Shown piece by piece: positions 45,222 through 56,297 of a stretch of 64,000 bases of DNA. How positions within the stretch are numbered: the stretch's first letter is position 1; each line of letters opens with the position of its first letter. The stretch lies in NCBI GenBank assembly GCA_037176885.1, contig JAWWNJ010000011.1, forward strand, positions 1,674,001 through 1,738,000. Reading direction: 5' to 3'. Below the pieces are notes generated by a model, which did not search any database, was not told the origin of the DNA, and saw nothing but the letters and a program-made list of their open reading frames with translations. The position numbers and the translations under genes are program-made. Origin of the DNA: Favolaschia claudopus (lineage: Eukaryota; Basidiomycota; Agaricomycetes; Agaricales; Mycenaceae).

Positions 45222-48200
45222 ATGTCTCTCTCCAACGATCCTGTTTCTGTAACAGCTCGCGATGATCGAATCTGGGCAAAGATTGATTCTCTCTTGGCAG
45301 AGATTTGCCCAGACCTCAGCGATCTCCCTAGCCTTGCCGCTAATGAACTCGATCTTGTGATCATGAACATTGGGGTAGCTAACGCAGGGTCAGATGCTGA
45401 TCACGGACGTTGGTACAATCAATGGGAGGTTCTAAAGCGCGGACCCAAGTATGCCGAGTTTCTCCAGAAGCTGAAGCACGGGCACGAAAACAAGAGATAT
45501 CAGCCTGTCATAGAGCTCGGTGGGTTTCAATTGTCCGTTTATGTTTCGCATTTGGATTGTACTCACTTGAAACCACCGGCAAGCAGTTGACGAGACAGTT
45601 TTGTCGAACCCTGCCATCCAGCCTGCCATCGCGATTACACTGCCGAAAGTAACGATTGAAGACATAACCCGAAGGATTACAGAATTTCTTTCCCCGTTGC
45701 AGGCAGATATAAAGGAGGTTGTTATGGGCAACAGATCTCTGCCTCTATGGAAGCCGACAAAGCCAAAAGGGAAATATAAAGACTTCCTAGCTGGACTTAA
45801 GATACCATTGGACTCGCGGGGCAAACCCGATATGCTGCTGTTTGAGCTTGGACAACTTTGCAGGGATCCGGAGTTCAAAGAGCGACTTGACACTGTTTTT
45901 CAATATGCATTACCAGAGCACAAGTACTTATGAATGCTCATTTACCTTCTCGCTTTACTGATGACGGTCTTGCAGATTTGTGATGAATACTTCGGGATCA
46001 GGAAAAACCAAGTTGTTATTTGAAGGCTTGACGAAATACTGGGGGCTTTATCTTGTGTCAACCAAGGATACCCACAACCATGGATCAAAAGATTTGCAAA
46101 ACATCATTGACTTCACGCTGGAAAACGCTCCGGGATATACTAAGCGTTTACCATCGTACATCGAGTCCCCACCTGAGACTCCAGTATCAGAATCAAAGAA
46201 GATCTTCATTGACTGCCTTCAGCGAAACCAAGAAATTGCAGGCATTCAGTTCGGCTTTCTTCTCCTTGCACGCCTCCACATCCTGCGCATGTTCCTCGAA
46301 GTTATTCCCGTCAATCAGCTAGCCGCTGATGGACCCGAAAACAAATTTCCGACTCGGTGGCTGCAGCTGCAGATACAGCCGTCTATACTCGCCGTAGCAG
46401 GCATCGAGGACATCTTCGGGAAACTTACTTCCATGCTGGTGAAAGAATTTTCCCAGCGAATTTCAAAGACAGAGCTGCTGCAAGAGAATGCAATACAGCT
46501 GCGGCGTATCCAAAGGATGAAGTCTTTTAGGCGGGAACTTCCTGAACTTCCGATGGGGAACGCACGGCTTTATGTCGTCTTGGACGAGGTGCAGAAAGCT
46601 GCTGCCGAGCATCCCTATGCTTTTAGGTCCGTTGACCAGAAATTCATACTGCAAGGACGGAATCAGGTGCAGAGAGACATATATGGACCTGAACGTCCCG
46701 TCCTTCGCGAACTACTCCTTTCGCTAGTGCCCTACGATAACCTGACTGTAGTCGCTGCCGGAACCGGAGTCAATTTCCAGATTGTCAATGATGCAATTCT
46801 CTCTGCGACCGCCAAATACGGCACCTACAAAACGTTCACCGATATAGGGTCATTCGGATCAGTCAAGTCAGCCAACGCAAAGCAGAAGCAATACATCAGA
46901 CGCTTCATACCGCCTAAATCAGAGTTGCAGGAGGGGGACCACGACAAACTCAAGGCTTTGAGACGACGAGTCGCGTCTTGGTTGCGGGGCAGGTAAGTAG
47001 ACTGCCGATGCTCAACCTTGACCGAAAGCTCACATGTTTAGGTTCCGGTTCACTGCAGGGTTGATCAGCGAACTCTTGGCCGACGAGTTTGTTCATCCAC
47101 ATGAAACACTTGATTGGTACTACACTGAAATGACCAAGCCTATTGATGACTCGGAAGAGGAAGATCGATATGGTACTCGCCGATTCCCTGGCTTCGCTAT
47201 CACCGATAATCGAAAATGGGTGAATCCGGAGTGCATGCGAGAAGTAGCTCTACAGATGTCACCGCGCCGGACTTTCGCATTTTCCAAGCTTCGAGACCGT
47301 ACGTGAATTGGTGTTGTCACAGAGTGCCGAGCTGACTTTGTTGTGCAGATCCAGATACCATGAGGACTGTCATTTACATTGCCAGGCTGTATTGGTTCGG
47401 CTCCGAGGGGGTCATCAGCAATGTGAATGTGTCCGAGACGATATTGGTTCAATGGGGTTTCGCTCGTTTCCGTCCTGGGACGGGAGCACAAAACCTGGAT
47501 CTCGCTCAAATTGACGAGCCTCTGGTATTCCTTGCCATAGCGCAATGGTTAAATGCGGGTCGCGAAGAAAGCATCCACCACAGCTTGACACTAGACATGA
47601 GCTCGCACGATCCTTCGACAGGCCGGAATGCTTTGGAGCATTATCTAGCCTTCTGCTTCGCGGGTCTGTTTTCCGCCAAAATAAACAATCGGGACCTCAA
47701 CTTAGATGAAATCTTCACCTTCACCTCTGCATCAGCCGAACAGATTCATCCGGAGTGGGCTAAGCAACCAGCGAGGTTAGTTTCACTTCACCGCAAGAAA
47801 GGTCCAGGTGGAAGACTGGACGTGTCGCCAGTCGACTGGTGGGCGAGGCCGTCATACTCCTTATCGGCGGGCAGGTCCCACAATGCTATGCTCAAGTTTC
47901 TTCGTCATGGAACCCCAGCTCCCCTTTGCTTCCCGCCCGAAAATATGGGACCTGATCTGCTTTTCGTTCTTGAGCTAATGCACAGCAAGAAAAGAATCTG
48001 GGTGGCAGTTCAATCGAAATATCAGAACCTGCCGACAACTGAAATCGACGAATACAACCAGGGTTTACCGCTCAAGCCCTGCCTTCTCCATCCAGAAACA
48101 ATGAAGAAAGCAATACGGAGTGTCACGCCCCGAAATTTCTTCATTTCACAGGTTGGTGTGATTGTCGACATGACCATTCGTAACTCACATTGGTGCGGCA

Positions 48201-48946
48201 TACAGGAAAGGCAACAAGGCAAGAAGGGGGAAACCCCTAAAGAAAAGAAGAAAATCGAGACAGCCAGGAAAACCAAGGAAACCAATGAGCAACGGAACCT
48301 GGAAACGCATAAGGATGTTCTCGCAGCGCTGTCCGAGCTTCCGGACCGCGAACTTGAACACACCGGCAAGTACAGTTTGCTGAGGGTGGTCGCCAGCTGG
48401 CCAGATCTAGACGGTCTCGTTAAGGGCAGACGCCAGACATCGACGTTGATCGAGAAAACACCCCAGTTTGTAGATCCAGATAATCATCCACTCGCTGGGC
48501 TCGATTTCGAAACATTGGCAAAGGTGACAGCCCACATGTCGCCGCAGGACTACCTCAAAGTGAGACCCTCGAAGGCACTCGCCGAGTCGGCAAAATTGAA
48601 ACGCAAGGCCAATGAAGCAGAGGAAGCCGATGAAAGCGATTCAGATGAAGCATCCGACGAACCAAGCAAGAAGAGGCGCAGGACTCTACCCCCCGGCCCC
48701 TCCAGCGTTGATTCGGGAATGCAGCCCGACACCCTGACCAACGCGACTCTTCCACCGCCATCAGACATCGACATGGATTTCGATGCAGACGCAGACGCAG
48801 ACGCAGAGACAGAAATCCGCAGTCCAGAAACAGACGAAATAGTTCCAGAAAGAGACGACCGAGGAACTGCGCGCGAATCACCGGCGGGTTTGCAATGGGA
48901 GGTGTCGGATGAGCCGGAGTCGGACAGTGGTTCGGAGCATGATTGA
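45222..48946 (+). CDS. CR-type NTPase-nuclease protein, copy D (divergent, nuclease signature retained)
   Basis: Exons 45222..45519, 45587..45923, 45976..46992, 47042..47298, 47349..48151, 48206..48946 give 1,150 residues. The last intron is 54 nt and in frame, so it could also be read through; its position matches the others. The header (1-211) is unrelated in detail to A-C. The NTPase has NTSGSGKTKLLFEGL (near 215), YVVLDEVQKAA (near 410) and VVAAGTGV. The nuclease-like domain reads MGPDLLFVLEL (near 836) then WVAVQSKYQ (near 857), a PD...QxK arrangement of the restriction-endonuclease fold. The tail is acidic/basic with KKRRRTLPP after LLRVVASWPD. It is the most divergent copy and the only one with a plausible complete nuclease site. 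Confidence 0.82.
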
Positions 48947-49751
48947 CCAGTATGATCACCGGAGCTGGAGGACGAGGAGGCGGTGTATTATACTGACAAG
49001 GTCCCACAACTGGAACAATCAGGCTGGTTGTGGTGTACTGTCCCGGTTTGACCAATGTCCCACTGGCAGCGCGTTGCTACACCACCTATTTATCTATACG
49101 TGCCCGTATGTCTACGATGTACCGGATACACAGACTGTCATATTTGAATCTGTTACGAGAAAACAGTAAACAGATCTTCCCTTTGGTATGCCAATCTTCA
49201 TCCTCTAGTCGTCGAATCAGCCACCGCTGACACCCTGGTCGCCGACTCGGCATTCCTCGCGCTCCACGCCACATGTCGGCACCATGGACAAGCAGCGAAG
49301 CTATATAGCGACTGGATGCGTTCCGACAGAGTGCAGCTTGAGGACAACATTCGTCGCAAGCGTTCTCACCGACACGGGGATGGAAAAGAGAAGTCGGAAG
49401 CGCCGCTCGCCGTGAACGCACGGGAGAGGCAGAGCACAAGGTACGGGCGATAGATGCCTCAGGCATGAGCTGAGGCATCTGCGGGACAGAAGGAAGGTCC
49501 CGACGCGCACGACGGAGAAATGCGGCGATACCCGTCGCCAGAGACGACCCTCGTCATCCAATCCACTAGGCCATCAACAGAGAGACACTTTGCCAATGGT
49601 AATCTCCATCTCGTCACCGACGAAATGTGCTAGAACGAGTCGAAATTAGTCTTTAGAAACGGATGGTGTCGGCCGGTGCTGTGCCCAATAAGCTAGAACG
49701 TAATCGACTCACTGACAAATTTGCTTCGGCAGCGTGGCAGCACCAACTCTT
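48947..49751. other. Intergenic region before the LTR element
   Basis: About 800 bases with short ORFs on both strands (for example minus 49301-49561) but no recognised family. The minus strand near 49570 has a tRNA A-box-like word without a matching B box. Confidence 0.4.
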
Positions 49752-50207
49752 TGTAAGGGTCCGTTTACCTATTTTATTTACTCTTTAGCTACAAGTCACA
49801 TGTACTCGTATCACATGATCACTATCATCTTTACTACCTACAATCATCACCTTCAACGGTCTCTCCAGAGCCTGCGGGCTGCTGATAGAGGCATTGGTGC
49901 TCTGATTCACTTATATCTGCCTTGCCTGGGCCTATCATTGAGGCACTAGGCACTAGGCAGCCCTACAGAATATTCTCTCTTATCTGATCCTCATATTGGA
50001 CCTCTTTGGCTCTCTGCTCTGTCCCCTCGAAATATTCGGAGGATCTAGGAAGTCTGCTGTATAGGAGCCCGTAATATTACGGCTCTTAGTAGCCTTCCCT
50101 GAGCTTGACCGTCATTCTTAGGGTCTTACCACAATATAAGACTCTCTCATCCTGCCAGGACTTGTGTACGACAGTAACCCATCTGTGAGGCCTCCTAGAG
50201 CCTTACA
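49752..50207 (+). repeat. 5' long terminal repeat
   Basis: 456 bp, ends tgtaaggg and ccttaca. It includes the internal word ggcactaggcactaggcag. Base-for-base the same as 56298-56753 by eye. Confidence 0.95.
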
Positions 50208-50268
50208 AAGTGGACACATTGGGAAATGTCGTCCCCCCTGGCTGGATTGTCTTGGATCTCAAAATATC

Positions 50269-53200
50269 ATGGTCAATCCTTACTTGGACTGGATATGGTC
50301 CAAATATGCTAACACACCTGAGCAAGGCATGCTCTCTCTCCGCGAGACATGCTCGGCTTTGCTCAAATACACCCTCGTTCCTTCGGACATGATTCTCTCA
50401 GGTGGAGGATACATCCTTCATCACAATCTAGCCACCCCTCTCTCAAATGTTGTCTGTGCAATGGATTACCTCTTGGACCTCTCAGCCAAACACGTTGGAT
50501 TCGTCAAGATTCCCACCATTGGATACACGGAACTGAATATTCTATCAGGCACTGGGATACAACACGGTCTGGCTACGCAAAGTCAAATTGTCGCTAGCTG
50601 GGTGTCTATTCTCGATCATATCTGCGCGGCGAAGTACCAGCTCAAGGCTCTGTGCAGCGGTGACACAACTCACAGCTCTCTACATGCTTGGGTTTCCCAG
50701 GTCGACACTTTCGCCTCTTCGCTCCCCCTGGAACTCCGTAAGAAGTTGCCCACGGACCTTGTAGAACGATTTGGGATGGAAGCGGAAGAGCGCAGTCCAC
50801 CAACAGCTCCTGGGTCAAAGATACACTCACCTCCAGCTTCCACGGCAATGTCATCGAGCTCTACCTTCTCTCCTCGCATTCCTAGCAACCTTCTTTCCGC
50901 TCCTTCTCTCTTTACGTTGGTTCCCGACGGGAAGATCTACGCCGCAGATACATCATTGGAATCCATCTGGATCCATGAGCTCGGCAAGGGTCGCTGCGTG
51001 TTGAACAAGGAGTTGCTGTACTTCGTTATGGACACCGTCAGACGGATGCAAGCGATACTCACGCAGACGTTCACACCCCTGCGCGGGCAGACGGGGTGCT
51101 TTCAAATCGATCCCAACGGAGAACTCGAGCAGACGCTTCACAGCGCCAACACTCTCGAGTCGTTGGACTCAGCATGGGGGACTCTTGTACAGCGAATGCG
51201 TGAGGCTAACGCGTGCTTCAAAGAATATCAGCAAAGGTATCAACAAGTCGCAGCTTGTCGACGTACCGAAACGTCTTCTATATACGATGCGCGCGAGGAC
51301 CGAGCGCCATTCCCATCTTCTACTTCCGCTTCTGCCGCTTTTGTGTCATCTGGGGGCATGGTGGAGCATGGGGGGCAGAAAAATCAGCAGCACAACAGCA
51401 CTGATGCGTCAAATCCACGCAACAAGAACTCACTTCCCTCCGGTCGGCAGGTCACCCAAGCGTCATCTCCATCTTTCTCTTCCTCTCGATTCCCGTCTCC
51501 CGCTCCCTGTTCTGCGTTGTCAGAATGCACGGTTGAGCTTGGGGGACGAAAGCATCGTCAACGTATTGGCGGCAGAGAGCAGATTGAACTCACTGCGAGA
51601 TTTCAAACCCCACCCCCCGCACCCTTGCCTCCGTCTGCAGCTTGCTCTGCTGAAGTACGCAAAGGCGCCGCTGATGTCGGAGGACGAACGAGTTTGCCTT
51701 GCGTGGCATGCACGTCCACGGCCGAGTCTGGGGGGCAAGATGTGGCAACTACACATACTAACATCAGCACTAACTTCGTTGAATGGAAGACTCGTACCGT
51801 GAACGTGCAAGTTAGCGACACGTCTGTTGATGACAAGACAAAAAGGAGGAGAAGTCCTTCGGCCGTCGATGATTCGTACGTGGAGTCACTACTTGCTGCG
51901 CACGGACGCCAAGGGGAGCACAAGATGCTGAAGAAGGGAGAAGATCTACCAGCTGAGTTTATCGAAACGCAAAATAACTCGTTACTCACGGAAACCCCGT
52001 GTCGTTCACTCACTGTGCCTTCCGGCATCGACGGCAACGGGCGGGCCTTCAAATATTCGTGGTCCCGGTCCCCTTCTCCGTCTTCCGGGATTGCGGAGCT
52101 CCAGACTTCGTTATTGTCGACCTCGTCGCCAGCGCACCCACTCCACCTTGAAGAAAACGGATGTCTGCAGATCGAATCCAATCAGCTGCGGTCAAGAGCG
52201 ACGCAAAAATGTAGAGACGCACCTATCGCCCTTATCGACGAGTCGATTCCCACAGCTCCACCTCCCGCGTCATCGTTTCCGACTCCCGATGCTGCGAGGG
52301 TCGCTGAGAATAGTAAACTCCAAACCTCAGCAACGGAGAACGCGTCGCTCGACCATCTAGTTCTACCAACTGTGAATTCGCTCGTAGATGCCGCTGCCGA
52401 AGGGGAACCCACCGGACTCTCAAGCTATTCACTCGGCCTTCGAAGCGCTTTCGTTGCGGCGAACACTACTTCTTCGTTGGTCATCAGAGACAACGAGTCT
52501 CGACGTGAACTCCAGGACAACGACAAGCAAAGCGTCGAGCTGCGGACAACTCCGATTGAAGGCAGGAGAAAGAAGACGAGGCTAAAGAAAGAAGAACAAG
52601 CATTAGCTGAGTTGGAACAAGAAGTGAAGAGTTCGTTGCTTACTGACAGACTTTCGTCTTCCCTTGCGGCTCCTCCGAACATCGACGAGGTCACATACAA
52701 GCCCTTGAGAATGGATGGTGTTGATGAGCGCCGGGCCCCCAACCTCGCCGTTGGCTACACTGGGCGGATGACGGAGGTGTCTTCATCCAAGTACTGGGTT
52801 CGTGCAAACGCCAGCATCGCAGAGGATGGGAAGCTTCCGCTATCAACATCACAAGCGACTCTCGAACTTCTGGATGGACAGTATCAGCCGCAGTCAAAAC
52901 AGATGAGTGGACACGAGCGTACCACAAACATCACCTTCTCTGATGTTCATCCTAGCGGCTCCGTTGACACATCGTCTTCCAAATCCCAGCCCCCGACGTT
53001 TACTATTGCAAACACCGTGAAGGTTGTGGGACTTGCAAGGACGAGGTCAGCAGCTGCACGTGTCGCTGCGACTCATAACGACTCGTTGGTCCGGCGCAAC
53101 GGCAACGGGGCGCTCACCTTGGTCATTTCAAGCTTCTTCAGCCTCGATCTCGTTACAGCGAATTCATCCGCACTGGCCGTGCCCGCATTAATGGAGAACT

Positions 53201-53331
53201 CGACCTTCGCGCTCCCTAGCGCGACCGTACGGACTAAACGAAGCGCCGACCTCGCGCGTAATCGACGCGAGGACGGCGCGCCGTGCCTGTTATGGTATCG
53301 GGAAGGAATAGGCACCTGCGTCATGGCTTGA
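50269..53331 (+). CDS. Large ORF carried by the LTR element, unknown function
   Basis: Uninterrupted 1,020-residue frame from the first ATG after the 5' LTR (MVNPYLDWIWSKYAN); the open frame itself begins inside the LTR. Residues 1-160 look folded and helical (AKHVGFVKIPTIGYTELNIL, SQIVASWVSILDHICAAKYQL). A second compact part lies near 215-330 (LESIWIHELGKGRCVLNKEL, VMDTVRRMQAILTQTF). The rest is Ser/Pro/Thr-rich, with a short basic-acidic coiled-coil-like stretch (RKKTRLKKEEQALAELEQEV, near 760-790). I see no RT, integrase, protease or zinc-knuckle motif. It could be a highly derived Gag or a captured host gene. The long open frame in a young element argues that it is translated. Confidence 0.7.
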   Translation: MVNPYLDWIWSKYANTPEQGMLSLRETCSALLKYTLVPSDMILSGGGYILHHNLATPLSNVVCAMDYLLDLSAKHVGFVKIPTIGYTELNILSGTGIQHGLATQSQIVASWVSILDHICAAKYQLKALCSGDTTHSSLHAWVSQVDTFASSLPLELRKKLPTDLVERFGMEAEERSPPTAPGSKIHSPPASTAMSSSSTFSPRIPSNLLSAPSLFTLVPDGKIYAADTSLESIWIHELGKGRCVLNKELLYFVMDTVRRMQAILTQTFTPLRGQTGCFQIDPNGELEQTLHSANTLESLDSAWGTLVQRMREANACFKEYQQRYQQVAACRRTETSSIYDAREDRAPFPSSTSASAAFVSSGGMVEHGGQKNQQHNSTDASNPRNKNSLPSGRQVTQASSPSFSSSRFPSPAPCSALSECTVELGGRKHRQRIGGREQIELTARFQTPPPAPLPPSAACSAEVRKGAADVGGRTSLPCVACTSTAESGGQDVATTHTNISTNFVEWKTRTVNVQVSDTSVDDKTKRRRSPSAVDDSYVESLLAAHGRQGEHKMLKKGEDLPAEFIETQNNSLLTETPCRSLTVPSGIDGNGRAFKYSWSRSPSPSSGIAELQTSLLSTSSPAHPLHLEENGCLQIESNQLRSRATQKCRDAPIALIDESIPTAPPPASSFPTPDAARVAENSKLQTSATENASLDHLVLPTVNSLVDAAAEGEPTGLSSYSLGLRSAFVAANTTSSLVIRDNESRRELQDNDKQSVELRTTPIEGRRKKTRLKKEEQALAELEQEVKSSLLTDRLSSSLAAPPNIDEVTYKPLRMDGVDERRAPNLAVGYTGRMTEVSSSKYWVRANASIAEDGKLPLSTSQATLELLDGQYQPQSKQMSGHERTTNITFSDVHPSGSVDTSSSKSQPPTFTIANTVKVVGLARTRSAAARVAATHNDSLVRRNGNGALTLVISSFFSLDLVTANSSALAVPALMENSTFALPSATVRTKRSADLARNRREDGAPCLLWYREGIGTCVMA

Positions 53332-54095
53332 TGACGCAGGCGCGGGCGCGCGGATACGCGGCTGACGAGAGTCGGCTTAAAATCGTTTGTGGAAGCTTGA
53401 GACTCACCTTGGGCTTCCACCTGGCCAAACAACGGCACGGCAACTCGACCCTCACAAACGTCTCGCTTCCGAGCGTTGTGAGGACCCAGTATACCCAGCT
53501 ATGGATTTTTCTTACCTCATCTCAATTCCTTCTCAATTCCCTTTCAAAGTTGTGTCATTTCAGTCTCAATTCAAGGCTCCAACAAAGAAACACGCGCCTT
53601 TTCAAATTCGAAGACAAATTTCCGCGATTGCGCAAGTCGTACGTTGACGAGAGAAAGTCGCCAGCAAATTGATAGCGGCGAAGATTGCGGGGGTCAAAGC
53701 CCAGTATTCACCACAAGGAGCTGGACGACCTGCATCCAACGGTCGCGCGCGCGTGATTCGGGAGGCGACAGAGCTTGACGGTGCGGTGGAAGACGAACGA
53801 GAAACGACAAGGAGAGAGAGGAGGAGAGTGTGTGTGACGATCAGTCACGGTCACCGCTCCTCTGCTTTCTCTCTCACTCTGGCGCTCTCCCCGTCGCCTC
53901 ACCGCGTTTTGACGCGCTTCCTCTACCTCCATTGCTTTGCACCTCATGTCCTGATGTGTATTCAAGAAATCCGACGCCTTCGATGAATCAACACATACTT
54001 GCACAAGTCAATTTAATTTGACGCGTTCGCGAGGTGGATTCAGAAGGGCAAACGAGGATGGGGGGCTGAAGAGATCCGAGTAGGGCCTGTGCGTG

Positions 54096-54139
54096 GCCTT
54101 AACGGGGGTCTCAATTGCCTGCGATTGCCCCCGCGAGGC
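54096..54139 (+). repeat. 44-nt hairpin repeat, copy 1
   Basis: gcctt-aac-ggggg ... ccccc-gcg-aggc with inner attg-cctg-cgat. One wobble pair in the inner stem. Confidence 0.75.
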
Positions 54140-54703
54140 ACGTCCTATCAATTCATCATTATGCCGCTTATCTCTAACGCACATTCCACTTCCCCCGGAC
54201 GCTCGCCTCCGGACGTAACGCGCTTCAACACGGCTCATTTGTTCTCAACTCTCGTACCTCAAACGTCGGATTCCACAAATCGACGAAGTTTTCGATCACA
54301 AACCTCCCTTGCTTTCTCGACTCTCCGCTTTCCCTCTCGTCCTCACTCGCTCTGAGACGCGTTTTGACGCGTTTCATGTCGTTCACAACTCTCGGCTCAC
54401 TCTCCCTTACGATGGTCGTCAACTCCTGATTTCGGATTAGACGGATATCAAGTCGATCGCTGCAGCTCTGGCGGACTTTTCACTCCAGCTCCTGGTGCTC
54501 TCCGCTTTTCGTCTCTCCTGTCCCTGGCGCCAAGTTCCTTGTCGCCTCAATCTCCAAATCTTCAGAAACAGTCAACTCACTCCCTCTCCCAACCAAAAGT
54601 CGCTCCTCCCTGCAGTTCTCTTCAACGAATTGGTTTGAGGGATAAGAAATCGATGGAGGTTTGAAAAGGGGGAGGGAAAAAAGCGACATAGGCTAGCTAG
54701 AAG

Positions 54704-54747
54704 CCTCATAGGGGGCCCGAATCGTCAGCGATCGGCCCCGCGAGGCG
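54704..54747 (+). repeat. 44-nt hairpin repeat, copy 2
   Basis: Outer gcctc/gaggc, middle ggggg/cccc, inner atcg-tcag-cgat. Confidence 0.8.
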
Positions 54748-55031
54748 AGTTAAATTCAGTGATGTCTCTGCGTTCTTTTCTGACGCTTCCTTTAATTCCT
54801 CGTCTCAACCTGGCACTCGCCCCTCGTCGTGGCACGTCTTGACGAGTCTCGTTTCGTTCTCGCTTACCGCTCCTCCGTGTTGATTTGGACGTCGACGCCG
54901 CTTGGGCTTGCCGACAACGACTTCTCACTCGTCTCCGCTCATCAAACTCGTCACAATCGTTTCGGCGAGTGGATGTGGAAAGAAATATGGAGGACGGGGG
55001 GCTGTATTCAGAGGGGTAACGCTCATGCGTA

Positions 55032-55075
55032 GTCTTTAAGGGGGTTGGTGTCGTCCGCGAACGCCCCTGCGCGGC
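55032..55075 (+). repeat. 44-nt hairpin repeat, copy 3 (most degenerate)
   Basis: Outer gtctt/gcggc is weakened, middle ggggg/cccc kept, inner gtcg-tccg-cgaa with one mismatch. Confidence 0.65.
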
Positions 55076-55306
55076 AGTTCTAAATCTTGCCAAATCCATC
55101 AATCCGATGCGGCCTTCATTGGAGTCGCTTCGCTTCCTGTTCCTACTCTGGCGCTCTCCGCCTCATCTTCAGCACGTCTCGTTAAAATTCCAATATCCTC
55201 GTCCCCTCTTGGATTGTTCTCAAACGGGTCGACATCTCGGAATGGGCGCGAATCGGAGGATGACGGGGTGGAGAATGAAGTTGCCAACAACGAAGGCTAA
55301 CGTGAA

Positions 55307-55350
55307 GCCTCTAAGGGGGTTTGACTCGTCCGCGAGCACCCCCGTGAGGC
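55307..55350 (+). repeat. 44-nt hairpin repeat, copy 4
   Basis: Outer gcctc/gaggc, middle ggggg/ccccc, inner ctcg-tccg-cgag. Confidence 0.8.
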
Positions 55351-55576
55351 GCGTCTTCCTCACTTTTCATTCCTCGATTCTTTCTGACGACCGAATTGCG
55401 CACATGCAATATTGACGTCGACGGCTCGCGTGGTGTAAATAGGACGGCCATACGAGAAACTCGAACGTTCCAGCGTGACCTTGCGTCCACCCTCCAAACT
55501 CTGTCGTCACGCGGACGTACTGGCGTTCGAGCGAGCACGGGCTTGGAATTCAAATTATTGGCAACGCTCACGCGAA

Positions 55577-55620
55577 GCCTCAACGGGGGTCCGTATCATC
55601 AGTGATCACCCCCGCGAGGC
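55577..55620 (+). repeat. 44-nt hairpin repeat, copy 5
   Basis: Outer gcctc/gaggc, middle gggggt/accccc, inner atca-tcag-tgat. Confidence 0.8.
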
Positions 55621-56285
55621 GAGTCCTTCATACCACCATTTTCGAATTCAATTCTGATCCCCAAACCTATTCTTCGCTTTGGATCTGCACCGAGACACAT
55701 TTACATTCGTCTCAACAATACGGCGAAACTCCGAATCACCATTCTCATTTGGCTGGCTGGCAACACTTCCAGCCATCCTTCATCCCTTTTCTCAACTGGC
55801 GCCACCACACCCCTATGTGTTCTTCGACCCACCGCAGCCCACACCTATCACGTCTTCAGACTGGGGGGCTAACTTTGTTTCTGGTGGGTTCCGAAAGTAC
55901 CCAATCTCGCTCGATCACTGCAATTGGCTACTTCCGTGGGGGGCAGGATAGGGTATAGGTATGGTTAGGGAGCGACAATGGATGGTACGGTCTGGTGTGG
56001 TTCTGGGAGCGAAGCGAGCATGGCCTGGAGCGGAATTGGAGGGACACCGGAGATGGAGACGGAGTGGATGTGAAGCAGCCCACAGAGTCGGAATGGAGAT
56101 TCCTCGAAGGTGAAGCCTAGCGGAGCTGGAGAGGTATTGGACATGGAGATGGAGTTGGATGCAGAGCCGTCTATGGAGTTGGAATGGAGGTGTTTCGAAG
56201 GTGCAGCACAGGACAAATTTTTCTTCCTCAATTTTTCTCCCGCCATTCCCTCCCTCGCACATGTTCTTTTCCCTTGCAGCTCAAG

Positions 56286-56297
56286 AGTGGGGGGCTC
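56286..56297 (+). other. Polypurine tract of the LTR element
   Basis: agtggggggctc directly precedes the TG of the 3' LTR, the position of the plus-strand primer in reverse transcription. Confidence 0.7.

Larger units (their letters stand above)
53332..56297. other. Noncoding 3' half of the LTR element
   Basis: About 3 kb without a convincing gene on either strand. It is a decayed array of roughly 270-330 bp units, each with a 44-nt hairpin (listed separately). G-run words like ggggggct recur near 54059, 55000, 55863 and at the polypurine tract (56288). Words like ttgacgcg also recur. Confidence 0.6.

Noticed and set aside
49560..49600. tRNA-like A box on the minus strand (tggcctagtgg)
   Set aside because: No B box (ggttcgantcc) at the right distance and no cloverleaf could be drawn.
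53811..53880. Purine/pyrimidine foldback (gagagagagg...ctctctc) in the LTR element
   Set aside because: Low-complexity tracts pair by composition; no conserved copy seen.
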